The position numbers and the translations under genes were made by a program. Below are positions 1 to 5,739 of a stretch of 6,223 bases of DNA, piece by piece. Below the pieces are notes generated by a model. It saw only the letters and a list, made by a program, of their open reading frames with translations. It did no database searches and was not told where the DNA came from. The stretch comes from Bacteroidota bacterium. Lineage in GTDB: Bacteria > Bacteroidota > Bacteroidia > Cytophagales > Cyclobacteriaceae. The stretch covers positions 1 through 6,223 of the forward strand of contig JAEZDW010000046.1 in NCBI GenBank assembly GCA_023417955.1, read 5' to 3'. Positions within the stretch are counted from its first letter, which is position 1. Each line of letters begins with the position of its first letter.

Positions 1-63
1 CCCGGAGCCTTTCAGCTCAACGGTTTTCAAGACCGCCGCATTCGACCGCTCTGCCACTCCTCT
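1..63 (-). tRNA. tRNA-Ser (anticodon UGA), 3' part cut off by window start
   Basis: Read on the minus strand, the sequence starts AGAGGAG (acceptor 5' strand), then TG and the D-arm GCAGAGCGGTCGAAT. The anticodon arm is GCGGT-CTTGAAA-ACCGT with anticodon TGA (complement of 27-29), which decodes UCA serine codons. It is followed by a long variable arm, GAGC/GCTC with a short loop, which is diagnostic of the serine/leucine/tyrosine class. The T-arm and 3' acceptor strand lie beyond position 1, so integrity of the gene cannot be confirmed. The exact first base (A at 63) is inferred from the 7-nt acceptor spacing before U8. Confidence in amino-acid identity is high because the D-arm, anticodon loop and long variable arm all agree. 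Confidence 0.9.
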
Positions 64-133
64 GTGTATCTTTGAGGCTGGTTTTCACCGCCGCTCCCGA
101 TAGTTATCGGGACGACCGCTCTGCCACTCCTCT
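64..133 (-). pseudogene. Broken tandem copy of the tRNA-Ser, 5' half, with a palindrome in the D-loop
   Basis: Positions 113-133 repeat 43-63 of the real tRNA-Ser exactly (21 bp, offset 70). Positions 80-94 repeat 22-39 with a 3-nt deletion (GCGGCGGTGAAAACC against GCGGCGGTCTTGAAAACC on the minus strand), which destroys the anticodon loop. Between these blocks the three D-loop bases AAT of the real gene are replaced by an 18-bp palindrome at 95-112. No T-arm follows: the copy fades into unrelated bases and the real tRNA begins 70 bp further on. It lies between the promoter at 215-245 and the real tRNA, so it is probably transcribed as part of the precursor. It cannot fold as a tRNA. It could also derive from another serine isoacceptor. 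Confidence 0.75.
95..112. repeat. 18-bp palindrome (TCCCGATA-gt-TATCGGGA)
   Basis: Perfect 8-bp arms TCCCGATA (95-102) and TATCGGGA (105-112) flank a 2-nt centre. It replaces three bases of the D-loop in the decayed tRNA-Ser copy. From memory, palindromes of the type CCCGATAnnTATCGGG are scattered in many copies through intergenic DNA of Bacteroidota genomes; this window has one copy, so the multi-copy claim cannot be tested here. Confidence 0.65.
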
Positions 134-214
134 TTAGTTTCGTCTCAGGATCAAAAGATGCCTGAAACTCACATTTTCGGCCAAAAACGTCGATTCCGGC
201 CAAATTTGGGATTG

Positions 215-245
215 CAAATGTATCAGTTTATCCATTTGTTCCAAA
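215..245 (-). promoter_or_regulatory. Bacteroidota-type promoter for the tRNA-Ser transcript
   Basis: On the minus strand TTTG (complement of 242-245) is followed by exactly 19 nt and then TACATTTG (complement of 215-222). This fits the Bacteroidota housekeeping promoter form, -33 TTTG and -7 TAnnTTTG. Transcription would begin near 205-210 and run through the broken tRNA copy into the intact tRNA-Ser. No other feature on this strand needs a promoter here. Confidence 0.6.
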
Positions 246-495
246 AGCCAGCAAGAAAAATTGTTTGCAGGCGAGCATAAGTCATTTGCAGGGGAAGGTT
301 ACAATGGCTACTCGTCCTCTGACGTACATGTGCGCCATCGGGTATATTCACTCCATCACATTGTCAAAGTCGGTAGGTACACTGCGATTGTTCCTGGCTT
401 CATTCGAACTCTTTTGGGTTCTGCTGCTCTCAGCATCCAGGCAATTAAAGTATGAACTTTGTTTCGTTTATTATATTACGATAAATAATGGAAAA
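246..495. other. Stretch with no supported gene between tRNA promoter and antitoxin gene
   Basis: The plus frame used by the antitoxin stays open back to an ATG at 265. A second plus frame is open at 261-455. The peptide from 265 to 495 looks unlike the antitoxin family, and I recognise nothing in it. A candidate start with an identifiable promoter was not found. Just upstream (178-204) are two direct copies of CGGCCAAA, at 178-185 and 197-204, the second merging into the palindrome CCAAATTTGG (200-209). Confidence 0.4.
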
Positions 496-1146
496 TTGGA
501 ACCTGTCATTCATAAAACCTCACGAAAAGAGCAGGGAATTGCTTCTAAATCTATTTCTCAGCTCGCTAATACAGCCGCTGCGATCTCAACGCAACGAACT
601 GAGGGGGTAAAAATCAAGATACAGGAAACTGGTGAATTTGTTACCGTGCCTGCTAAGGCCGTTCATTTACTATTCCATATACTCAATAACATGGCAGAAG
701 GAAAGGCGATTTCTCTTGTGCCTTATCAGTCTGAGATAACTACTCAACAAGCTGCGGACATGCTTAATGTTTCCAGACCTCATATTGTTAAACTCCTGGA
801 GGGTGGCTTTATTCCGCACAAGAAAGTGGGCAGTCACAGGCGAATTTTACTGGAAGACCTTATTGAGTACGATAGAAAGCAGAAAGAGCAGAAAGAGGTC
901 AGCGTGAAGACTTTGGCTGAACAGCCTCAGGATATTAATCTCGATGGCGAACAGATGGAAAAGAAAATGATCAAACCCATTCTATACCATAGTTTTGAGG
1001 AGAAGAAACAAATTGAAAGAGAGTTGTTCGCGACCATGCCTACCGAAAAGCGGAATGCATTAGCTGTCGAACTAATGTCAATCTTTCATACTCCGACTGA
1101 GACGAAGAAAAGAAAAGGTTCTAAAAAGTCTCCGGCTAAGAGATGA
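496..1146 (+). CDS. Excisionase-family HTH antitoxin with an unusual C-terminal extension
   Basis: Numbering from the TTG at 496 (216 aa): residues 4-70 match the N-terminal part of Bacteroidota excisionase-type antitoxins (IHKTSRKEQ, then VKIKIQETGEFVTVPAKAV and LLFHILNNMAEGK). Residues 81-125 are an excisionase/MerR-like helix-turn-helix (TTQQAADMLNVSRPHIVKLL, wing with KKVGSHRRILLEDL). Such proteins normally end near residue 150 and sit directly upstream of a PIN-domain toxin, binding the toxin and the shared promoter. Here residues 154-216 add a helical segment (YHSFEEKKQIERELFATMP) and a lysine-rich tail, and no toxin gene follows. The start is uncertain. The frame is open back to 265, but the family N-terminus suggests a start near 488-496. 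An ATG at 488 is out of frame by one base, so either TTG 496 is used or the start has frameshifted. Confidence 0.7.
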   Translation: MEPVIHKTSRKEQGIASKSISQLANTAAAISTQRTEGVKIKIQETGEFVTVPAKAVHLLFHILNNMAEGKAISLVPYQSEITTQQAADMLNVSRPHIVKLLEGGFIPHKKVGSHRRILLEDLIEYDRKQKEQKEVSVKTLAEQPQDINLDGEQMEKKMIKPILYHSFEEKKQIERELFATMPTEKRNALAVELMSIFHTPTETKKRKGSKKSPAKR

Positions 1147-1210
1147 TTACGCCGAATTGAAGCCGTATTTGTCATCCTGCCAGGTCTACATCACCGCACA
1201 CGTCCTATTG

Positions 1211-1227
1211 CCGGATCTAAAATCCGG
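1211..1227. repeat. Small hairpin between antitoxin and SDR genes
   Basis: CCGGAT (1211-1216) and ATCCGG (1222-1227) form a 6-bp perfect stem with a 5-nt loop. It lies in the 177-bp gap after the antitoxin stop. No T-run follows on the plus strand, so it is a weak terminator candidate at best. Confidence 0.3.
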
Positions 1228-1323
1228 AATCCTCAATCCGACTACAAATCCCCGCAATTAAGCTACAACCCTCAGATACCGTTCATTGACTTTTGTCTCA
1301 TTAATCATTTAAACAAAAGTTCG

Positions 1324-2169
1324 ATGGCACATCAAAAGGAAAAGAACAAAGTATGGTTCATTACGGGGGCATCACGCGGGTTTGGAAGGATTTGGGCTGA
1401 GGGTGCACTGCAACGGGGTGACCAGGTAGCAGCTACTGCACGCAATGTTGCAAGTATTGCCGGACTCAAAGAGAAGTACGGTGATAATGTACTCACGCTT
1501 GAACTCGATGTAACAAATGCGCACCAGGTGAAGAGTGCGGTCGCACAGGCGCATGCGCACTTCGGGCGACTTGACATTGTCTTGAATAACGCCGGATATT
1601 CGCTTGTCGGGACCATTGAAGAGGCGAGTGCAGATGAGGTGCGTGCGATGTATGATACAAACATCTTCGGCGCGGTATCGGTTATTCAGGCAGCCCTACC
1701 ATTGCTACGGAAACAGGGCTACGGACATATCGTCGGCGTGTCGAGTAATCTTGGACATTTGACGCTGCCGGTGATCGGGTATTACAGTTCATCCAAGTGG
1801 GCGTTTGAGGCCATTCACGAAAGTCTGGCGATGGAAGTAGAACCGTTCAATATTAAGGTAACGATTATTGAGCCCGGTGCTTATGCTACTGAGTTTGGCA
1901 GTCCGGAGTCGCTCAAGTTTGCTGCAGGCCTGGATATCTACACTGATTTCAAAGCTGAGTTTTTTGATACGCTGAAATCAATGGAACGGGGTGATCCAAA
2001 CGCTACGCCAGAGGCTGTCTTCAAAATTGTTGATGCAGAACATCCGCCATTGCGATTTTTTCTCGGCAGTCATTGCCTGCCTTCGGTACGCGCTGCCTAT
2101 GCCGAACGCCTGGCCACCTGGGAAAAGTGGGAATCGGTTTCCAATGCCGCGCAAGCTGTAGCACCATAG
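1324..2169 (+). CDS. SDR family NAD(P)-dependent oxidoreductase
   Basis: A classical short-chain dehydrogenase/reductase of 281 aa, cytosolic, expected to oxidise or reduce a carbonyl/alcohol using a nicotinamide cofactor; the substrate cannot be told. Rossmann glycine motif TGASRGFG is at residues 14-21, the DV cofactor contact at 62-63 and NNAG at 88-91. Catalytic residues are Asn113 (DTNIFG), Ser141 (VGVSSN), Tyr154 and Lys158 (YSSSK), with EPGAYATEF at 183-191 in the cofactor lid. Arg18 in the glycine motif and Arg40 after the second strand suggest NADP(H) preference. The C-terminus is about 30 residues longer than minimal 250-aa SDRs, as in many Bacteroidota paralogues. ATG 1324 is chosen because the Rossmann strand starts just after it. 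A terminator-like hairpin follows, then an AraC regulator gene on the same strand. Confidence 0.93.
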   Translation: MAHQKEKNKVWFITGASRGFGRIWAEGALQRGDQVAATARNVASIAGLKEKYGDNVLTLELDVTNAHQVKSAVAQAHAHFGRLDIVLNNAGYSLVGTIEEASADEVRAMYDTNIFGAVSVIQAALPLLRKQGYGHIVGVSSNLGHLTLPVIGYYSSSKWAFEAIHESLAMEVEPFNIKVTIIEPGAYATEFGSPESLKFAAGLDIYTDFKAEFFDTLKSMERGDPNATPEAVFKIVDAEHPPLRFFLGSHCLPSVRAAYAERLATWEKWESVSNAAQAVAP

Positions 2170-2208
2170 CAAATGAACGCTGTCCGGAAAAACCATGTTC
2201 ATTGAACA

Positions 2209-2248
2209 GATAGCCGATAACTACCAGGTAAGGATCGGCTATCCCTTT
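2209..2248 (+). terminator. Hairpin after the SDR gene, probable terminator
   Basis: Perfect 10-bp inverted repeat GATAGCCGAT (2209-2218) and ATCGGCTATC (2234-2243) with a 15-nt loop, followed by CCTTTACTCTTG and TTTT a little further on. It lies 40 nt behind the SDR stop and 47 nt before the AraC start. The trailing T-tract is interrupted, so termination is likely rather than certain. An operator role for the neighbouring AraC protein is the alternative. Confidence 0.5.
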
Positions 2249-2254
2249 ACTCTT

Positions 2255-2267
2255 GTATTTTAAATAC
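2255..2267. promoter_or_regulatory. Palindrome upstream of the AraC-family gene
   Basis: GTATTT-t-AAATAC has perfect 6-bp arms and ends 22 nt before the AraC start codon. It overlaps TACCTTTA (2265-2272), one base off the Bacteroidota -7 box TAnnTTTG, but no -33 TTTG is placed correctly. It could be an autoregulatory site or chance in A/T-rich DNA. Confidence 0.25.
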
Positions 2268-2289
2268 CTTTAAGTAGTTAATTCTGAAT

Positions 2290-3189
2290 ATGATCAAAAT
2301 CGAGTCTTTGTCACATGGTCTCCAGCTTTTCGGCTTGCCAAAACCTAAACATCCGCTGGTTGCCATCATTAACGGCACACATACTCCGCCTGACATGAAT
2401 GGATTCCGGCAAGATCACGTGCTGAGCTTTTACAAGATCTCGTACAAACCAAACTTGCGTGGAAAGTTAAAGTATGGTCAAAGCTTCTACGACTTTGATG
2501 GTGGCGGTTTGTTGTTTGCCGCTCCGGGACAAATCGTTGGGGGTAATGACAATGATGCGAGTGTTTGTTCCGAGTACACGCTGCTGATTCATCCGGATTT
2601 CTTTTTAGGACACCCGATCGCCAGGACGATTAAACACTACGGCTTCTTTTCTTATTCAGCGAATGAAACGTTGCATTTATCCGATGATGAGCGGGCAACG
2701 ATCATTTCGATATTTAAAATGATCGAAACAGAATTGAACAGTCGTATTGATGAGTTAAGTCAGGCGGTTGTTCTTGCTCAGGTGGAGTTGTTGCTAAATT
2801 ATTCCAACCGGTTTTATAAAAGACAATTCATTACCCGCAAGGCCATCAACAACGATCTGCTTCAAAAGTTGGAAACGCTGCTGGATGATTATTTCGATAA
2901 TGAAACATCGTTGAACAAAGGTATTCCGACGGTAAGTTACCTGGCGGAAAATCTAAATCTCTCGCCAAGTTACCTGAGCGATATGCTGCGTTCACTTACC
3001 GGACAAAGCGCTCAACAACACATTCACGATAAGCTGATTGAAAAAGCGAAAGAAAAATTGTCGACTACAAGTTTAACCGTAGGCGAAGTAGCGTATGCGT
3101 TGGGCTTTGAACATTCACAATCCTTCAGTAAACTATTCAAGACAAAAACGAATCTGTCGCCATTGGAGTTTAGAAGGTCTTTCAATTGA
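2290..3189 (+). CDS. AraC family transcriptional regulator
   Basis: A 299-aa DNA-binding protein. Residues 1-180 are a poorly conserved N-terminal sensing region, cupin-like in the AraC_binding manner (GGGLLFAAPGQIV at 71-83). Residues 185-299 are the AraC DNA-binding domain with two helix-turn-helix units. The first is at about 213-237 (LAENLNLSPSYLSDMLRSLTG). The second is at about 262-295, with the family signature VAYALGFEHSQSFSKLFK and the ending LSPLEFRRSF. The full-length domain and normal size argue that it is intact. It follows the SDR gene by 120 bp on the same strand, an arrangement common where an AraC protein controls an oxidoreductase; that link is inferred. The ligand is unknown. 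It converges on the Crp/Fnr gene across a 158-bp gap. Confidence 0.92.
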   Translation: MIKIESLSHGLQLFGLPKPKHPLVAIINGTHTPPDMNGFRQDHVLSFYKISYKPNLRGKLKYGQSFYDFDGGGLLFAAPGQIVGGNDNDASVCSEYTLLIHPDFFLGHPIARTIKHYGFFSYSANETLHLSDDERATIISIFKMIETELNSRIDELSQAVVLAQVELLLNYSNRFYKRQFITRKAINNDLLQKLETLLDDYFDNETSLNKGIPTVSYLAENLNLSPSYLSDMLRSLTGQSAQQHIHDKLIEKAKEKLSTTSLTVGEVAYALGFEHSQSFSKLFKTKTNLSPLEFRRSFN

Positions 3190-3293
3190 TGTCCTGCTGA
3201 GCTCATAGGCGGAGATATTTTGAGTGTCACCCTGAAAGTGGCTGGAGTGCAGACTGGGTCCGTCTTATTTTTCGGAAGTTCTGTGAAGAAATC

Positions 3294-3329
3294 GGCGATA
3301 TGGCAGGCAACGCGGCATTCGATATCGCC
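3294..3329. terminator. Stem-loop between convergent AraC and Crp/Fnr genes
   Basis: GGCGATAT (3294-3301) and ATATCGCC (3322-3329) form a perfect 8-bp stem with a 20-nt loop. It sits between two convergent genes, 104 nt after the AraC stop and 18 nt beyond the Crp/Fnr stop, where a shared terminator would be expected. There is no T-run on either side and the loop is large, so the terminator role is inferred. Confidence 0.35.
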
Positions 3330-3347
3330 CCGCGTAGTAGGCTCTAA

Positions 3348-3923
3348 CTACTTACTATACCCCGCCCTAATCCTACTCAAACTCTGCGGCGTTATCCCCA
3401 GATAAGACGCGATCTGATGATTGGGAACCCGCTGTTCAATGTGCGGATATCTTTTAATAAACTCTTCGTATCGTTCACTTGCACTTTTTGACAGTGACGA
3501 CGAAAGCCGCTTTGTCGAGGCGATGAATGCATTCTGGACAAGTATACGGAAGTGCCGCTCCATCTTGGGCACGCGCTGATACAATGTCTCCTGATCCTGC
3601 TTCGTAATTTGTAATACCTCCGTGTCTTCGAGGCAGTCAATGTTGTAGGTCGAAGGTGTTTCGGTAAGGAAGCTGTAAAGGTCTCCTACCCACCAATCCT
3701 CAATACCAAACTGCACAACGTGTTCCTGGCCCGTATCGTCAACTTCGTACGTTCGCGTAATTCCTTTAAAGACAAATGTCTCGAAGCGCGTAACGTCGCC
3801 TTCCTGCTGTATGTACTGACGCTTGCGATATTTCCTGTACACAAACAGCGACTGGATGATCTCACACTCTTCCGGTGTAAGGTCTACGTATTTGCTGAGG
3901 TTCTTTAAGAGAAGGTCCCACAT
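3348..3923 (-). CDS. Crp/Fnr family transcriptional regulator
   Basis: A 191-aa regulator. Residues about 10-120 form the cyclic-nucleotide-binding beta-roll (FVYRKYRKRQYIQQEGD, FKGITRTYEVDDTGQEHVVQ, WWVGDLYSFLTETPSTYNI). Residues about 120-140 form the dimer helix and 163-188 a helix-turn-helix (VPNHQIASYLGITPQSLSRI). The phosphate-binding cassette lacks the Arg-Ser/Thr-Ala that contacts cAMP in Crp, so it probably does not bind cAMP. No N-terminal cysteine cluster is seen, so no Fnr-type iron-sulfur cluster. This short form is common in Bacteroidota, where it often stands divergent to stress or detoxification genes. Here it faces the flavin reductase-SnoaL-DoxX operon across about 200 bp with a candidate operator. 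Control of that operon is inferred. Confidence 0.9.
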   Translation of the reverse strand: MWDLLLKNLSKYVDLTPEECEIIQSLFVYRKYRKRQYIQQEGDVTRFETFVFKGITRTYEVDDTGQEHVVQFGIEDWWVGDLYSFLTETPSTYNIDCLEDTEVLQITKQDQETLYQRVPKMERHFRILVQNAFIASTKRLSSSLSKSASERYEEFIKRYPHIEQRVPNHQIASYLGITPQSLSRIRAGYSK

Positions 3924-4048
3924 AGCTGGTGACGGATTACAGGCAATTTACGAAAATGCGATTGCTCCATTCATCAGCCCTGACTTGGGATAAAAAAAAT
4001 ACGGTTCTGTCAACAATGGGACTGCATGAATCAGGGTTCGGGCGGTTG

Positions 4049-4062
4049 TTAACACATGTTAA
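4049..4062. promoter_or_regulatory. Candidate operator TTAACA-CA-TGTTAA in the divergent control region
   Basis: Perfect 6-bp arms TTAACA (4049-4054) and TGTTAA (4057-4062) with a 2-nt centre, directly followed by TATAAT (4063-4068). It lies 62 nt before the flavin reductase ATG and 125 nt from the Crp/Fnr start. Crp/Fnr proteins bind dyads with this kind of two-fold symmetry, so the divergent regulator is the likely binder. Overlap with a -10-like box would fit repression, but a properly spaced -35 or -33 element was not found. Confidence 0.45.
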
Positions 4063-4113
4063 TATAATTACTTACCAAAGGTGATTCATTGGGCCGCCTC
4101 CGGGAGGCAAGAT

Positions 4114-4139
4114 TTGCATTAGAAATGCAACTAATGCAA
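4114..4139 (+). promoter_or_regulatory. Inverted repeats around the start codon of the flavin reductase gene
   Basis: TTGCATTAG (4114-4122) and CTAATGCAA (4131-4139) are a perfect 9-bp inverted repeat with an 8-nt spacer. Within it, TTGCAT (4114-4119) also pairs with ATGCAA (4125-4130), so two hairpins compete for the same left arm. The first in-frame ATG (4125) is in the loop of one and in the stem of the other; the second ATG (4134) is inside the right arm. Just upstream GGGAGG (4102-4107) is part of another small palindrome, GCCTCC-g-GGAGGC (4096-4108). Could be mRNA structure affecting initiation or a protein-binding dyad. Confidence 0.4.
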
Positions 4140-4703
4140 CGACTACAGATTTCCATAGTACACGATTCTCCTCATGCCGATACGGCCCGGGCAGCGGCAT
4201 TGCTGGGTGAGTCACTGCTGGCGAAGGGTGTATCCGTAAACCTTCAGGACGCTTTGTCGCCGGACTTCCCGGCACTGGCAAAGGCTCACGCAATCGTCTT
4301 CGGATGTCATACTTCATTCGGAACAGTGTCCGCTGCCTTTAAACAATTTATGGAGTCGACCAAAACGTTTTGGTACCGGCAACCCTGGAAGAACAAGCTC
4401 GCTGCAGGGTTCACCGTCTCGGCATCGGCTTCAGGCGATAAGCTAAACACCCTTCAGACCCTTGCCCATTTCGCGGCGCAGCATGGAATGCTATGGGCCG
4501 GCACGGGTGTCCTCCCACGATTCATCAGCGGGGAGCAGAGTGATGGGCAGAACAGGTTCTCAAGTTTCCTTGGTGTAATGCTTCAATCTTTTGACAACGA
4601 CGCTCTGGATTTTTACCCCGGAGATATGCTTACGCTGGATCTTTTCGCCAATCACATTTATGAATTATTAACTCTTCAACAATCAAACAAAAACGAACTA
4701 TGA
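4125..4703 (+). CDS. Flavodoxin-fold NAD(P)H-dependent oxidoreductase (FMN reductase/WrbA-like)
   Basis: A 192-aa cytosolic flavoprotein, expected to bind FMN and reduce flavin, quinone or a similar acceptor with NAD(P)H; the substrate is unknown. ISIVHDSPHADTARAA (9-24) corresponds to the phosphate-binding loop after the first strand. AIVFGCHTSFGTVSAAFKQF (56-75) is the second flavin loop, matching the GSPTRFGNMxAxxKxF pattern of WrbA-like proteins. AAGFTVSASASGDKLNTLQTL (93-113) and HGMLWAGTG (120-128) match the third flavin-contact region. ATG 4125 is preferred to the TTG at 4089, since the first strand begins right after it; ATG 4134 is also possible. First gene of an operon: its stop overlaps the next start by ATGA. 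Likely controlled by the divergent Crp/Fnr protein. Confidence 0.85.
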   Translation: MQLMQRLQISIVHDSPHADTARAAALLGESLLAKGVSVNLQDALSPDFPALAKAHAIVFGCHTSFGTVSAAFKQFMESTKTFWYRQPWKNKLAAGFTVSASASGDKLNTLQTLAHFAAQHGMLWAGTGVLPRFISGEQSDGQNRFSSFLGVMLQSFDNDALDFYPGDMLTLDLFANHIYELLTLQQSNKNEL

Positions 4704-5059
4704 AAAACACACAAATCGAAAGTGCGCTGCGGGATCTGAATGACCTCGTGGTAAATGGCAAGTTGCTTGACGCGTTCGAAAAGTACTACAGCGAAGACGT
4801 GGCCATGCAGGAAAACACAAATGCTCCGGTTGTAGGAAAGGATGCGAACCGTAAACGGGAGCGTGAATTTCTTGACAACATCATAGAGTTTCGCTCTGCG
4901 TCTGTCGACGGCGTTGCCGTTAACGAAAATCTGTCATTCGTTATCTGGAAGTACGACTACACCCATAAGGAATGGGGTGTACGGAATTACACGCAGGTGT
5001 CCGTTCAACACTGGCGAGATGGTCTCATCTATAAAGAGCAATTCTTCTACGGTTCTTAA
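4700..5059 (+). CDS. SnoaL-like/NTF2-fold family protein
   Basis: A 119-aa single-domain protein of the SnoaL-like (NTF2 superfamily) type. Helices with DLNDLVVNGKLLDAFEKYYS (12-31) are followed by EDVAMQENTNAPVVGKDANR (32-51), where the family typically has a strand, a loop and a GKDAN turn. The sheet follows: VDGVAVNENLSFVIW (69-83) and WGVRNYTQVSVQHWRDGLI (92-110), then EQFFYG. Members include polyketide cyclases and isomerases, but most bacterial members have unknown substrates; no catalytic residues can be assigned with confidence. The start ATG at 4700 overlaps the previous stop (ATGA), implying translational coupling. DoxX follows after 31 nt. It may serve as a small-molecule-binding or isomerase partner of the upstream flavoprotein, which is inference. 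Confidence 0.85.
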   Translation: MKNTQIESALRDLNDLVVNGKLLDAFEKYYSEDVAMQENTNAPVVGKDANRKREREFLDNIIEFRSASVDGVAVNENLSFVIWKYDYTHKEWGVRNYTQVSVQHWRDGLIYKEQFFYGS

Positions 5060-5090
5060 ATCATCAATTACAATCAAAACAACTTTTATT

Positions 5091-5567
5091 ATGAAGACTC
5101 AGAAATTAATCGACATTACTTTACTGATTACACGCGTTGCGGTGGGAATTACTGTGGCGGCGCATGGTGCGCAGAAGCTTTTCGGATGGTTCGGCGGCTA
5201 CGGCTTTGAAGGTACGATGGGATTCTTTACAGAGACGGTTGGCTTGCCCTATTTGGTCGCGCTTCTCATCATCCTTGCCGAGTCGCTGGGTATGGTGGCA
5301 CTTGCTTTGGGATTTCTTAGCAGGCTGTGGAGCGTTTCCCTCATGCTAATTATGATCGGCGCAATTGTTACCGCGCATTTCGAACACGGATTCTTTATGA
5401 ACTGGTCTGGCTCACAGGGTGGCGAAGGTTATGAATTCCATCTTCTGATCATTGCTCTTTCACTCGTGACTACCCTGAATGGGCCCGGTGTCTATTCGCT
5501 TGACTATTGGATCAGAATGAAATTCCTGACGAAGGAAACTCCACCAACGGAAGCGTCTTTAGGATAA
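5091..5567 (+). CDS. DoxX family inner-membrane protein
   Basis: A 158-aa integral membrane protein with about four hydrophobic segments, at residues 7-25, 52-75, 80-97 and 115-130. The first is followed by the DoxX signature HGAQKLFGWFGGYG (25-38); the second carries LIILAESLGMVALALGF; GGEGYEFHLL (110-119) precedes the fourth. This fits DoxX-family proteins, some of which work in redox or sulfur-related stress complexes; the mechanism is unclear for most. The ATG at 5091 is chosen because the residues before it in the open frame overlap the SnoaL gene and look unlike the family. Third gene of the operon, 31 nt behind the SnoaL stop. The RidA remnant begins about 30 nt after its stop; no terminator was seen between them. 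Confidence 0.92.
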   Translation: MKTQKLIDITLLITRVAVGITVAAHGAQKLFGWFGGYGFEGTMGFFTETVGLPYLVALLIILAESLGMVALALGFLSRLWSVSLMLIMIGAIVTAHFEHGFFMNWSGSQGGEGYEFHLLIIALSLVTTLNGPGVYSLDYWIRMKFLTKETPPTEASLG

Positions 5568-5597
5568 ATCACGAGACAAAGCAACGTCTTACCTGAA

Positions 5598-5733
5598 ATG
5601 AATATAGCCTGGGTTTGAAATATTCCTTAGCGAAGAAAAGATCAGTCTTGATTTCAGTCCGACACCCGGAGGCAATTACGTCACTGTAAATCGGAGAGGA
5701 AATATCGCATACGTTGCCATTCAATTTCCAATT
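5598..5733 (+). pseudogene. RidA-family pseudogene, N-terminal part
   Basis: The frame with codons starting at 5608 reads EEKISLDFSPTPGG, then GGNYVTVNRRGNIAYVAIQFPI (ends 5733). This closely resembles the N-terminus of RidA/YjgF enamine deaminase-family proteins, where GNYV..VR.GN...SGQ is typical. No ATG, GTG or TTG is in this frame before the homology. The ATG at 5598 (MNIAWV, then stop) is in another frame, so the start region appears to have frameshifted. Homology stops after FPI, exactly where the minus-strand homology begins. It lies about 30 nt behind DoxX and may once have been the last operon gene. Identification is from motif memory, without a search. Confidence 0.65.
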
Positions 5734-5739
5734 TTTTCT

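Noticed and set aside
1332..1664. 110-codon minus-strand open frame inside the SDR gene
   Set aside because: It is antisense to well-conserved SDR motifs and its peptide is low in complexity; it is a shadow of the real gene.
3220..3405. Short plus-strand open frame between the convergent genes
   Set aside because: It overlaps the 3' end of the Crp/Fnr gene, has no recognisable motif and contains the stem-loop at 3294-3329.
4072..4317. Minus-strand open frame over the flavin reductase start
   Set aside because: It is antisense to a conserved gene start and rich in Pro/Arg, as expected of a shadow frame.
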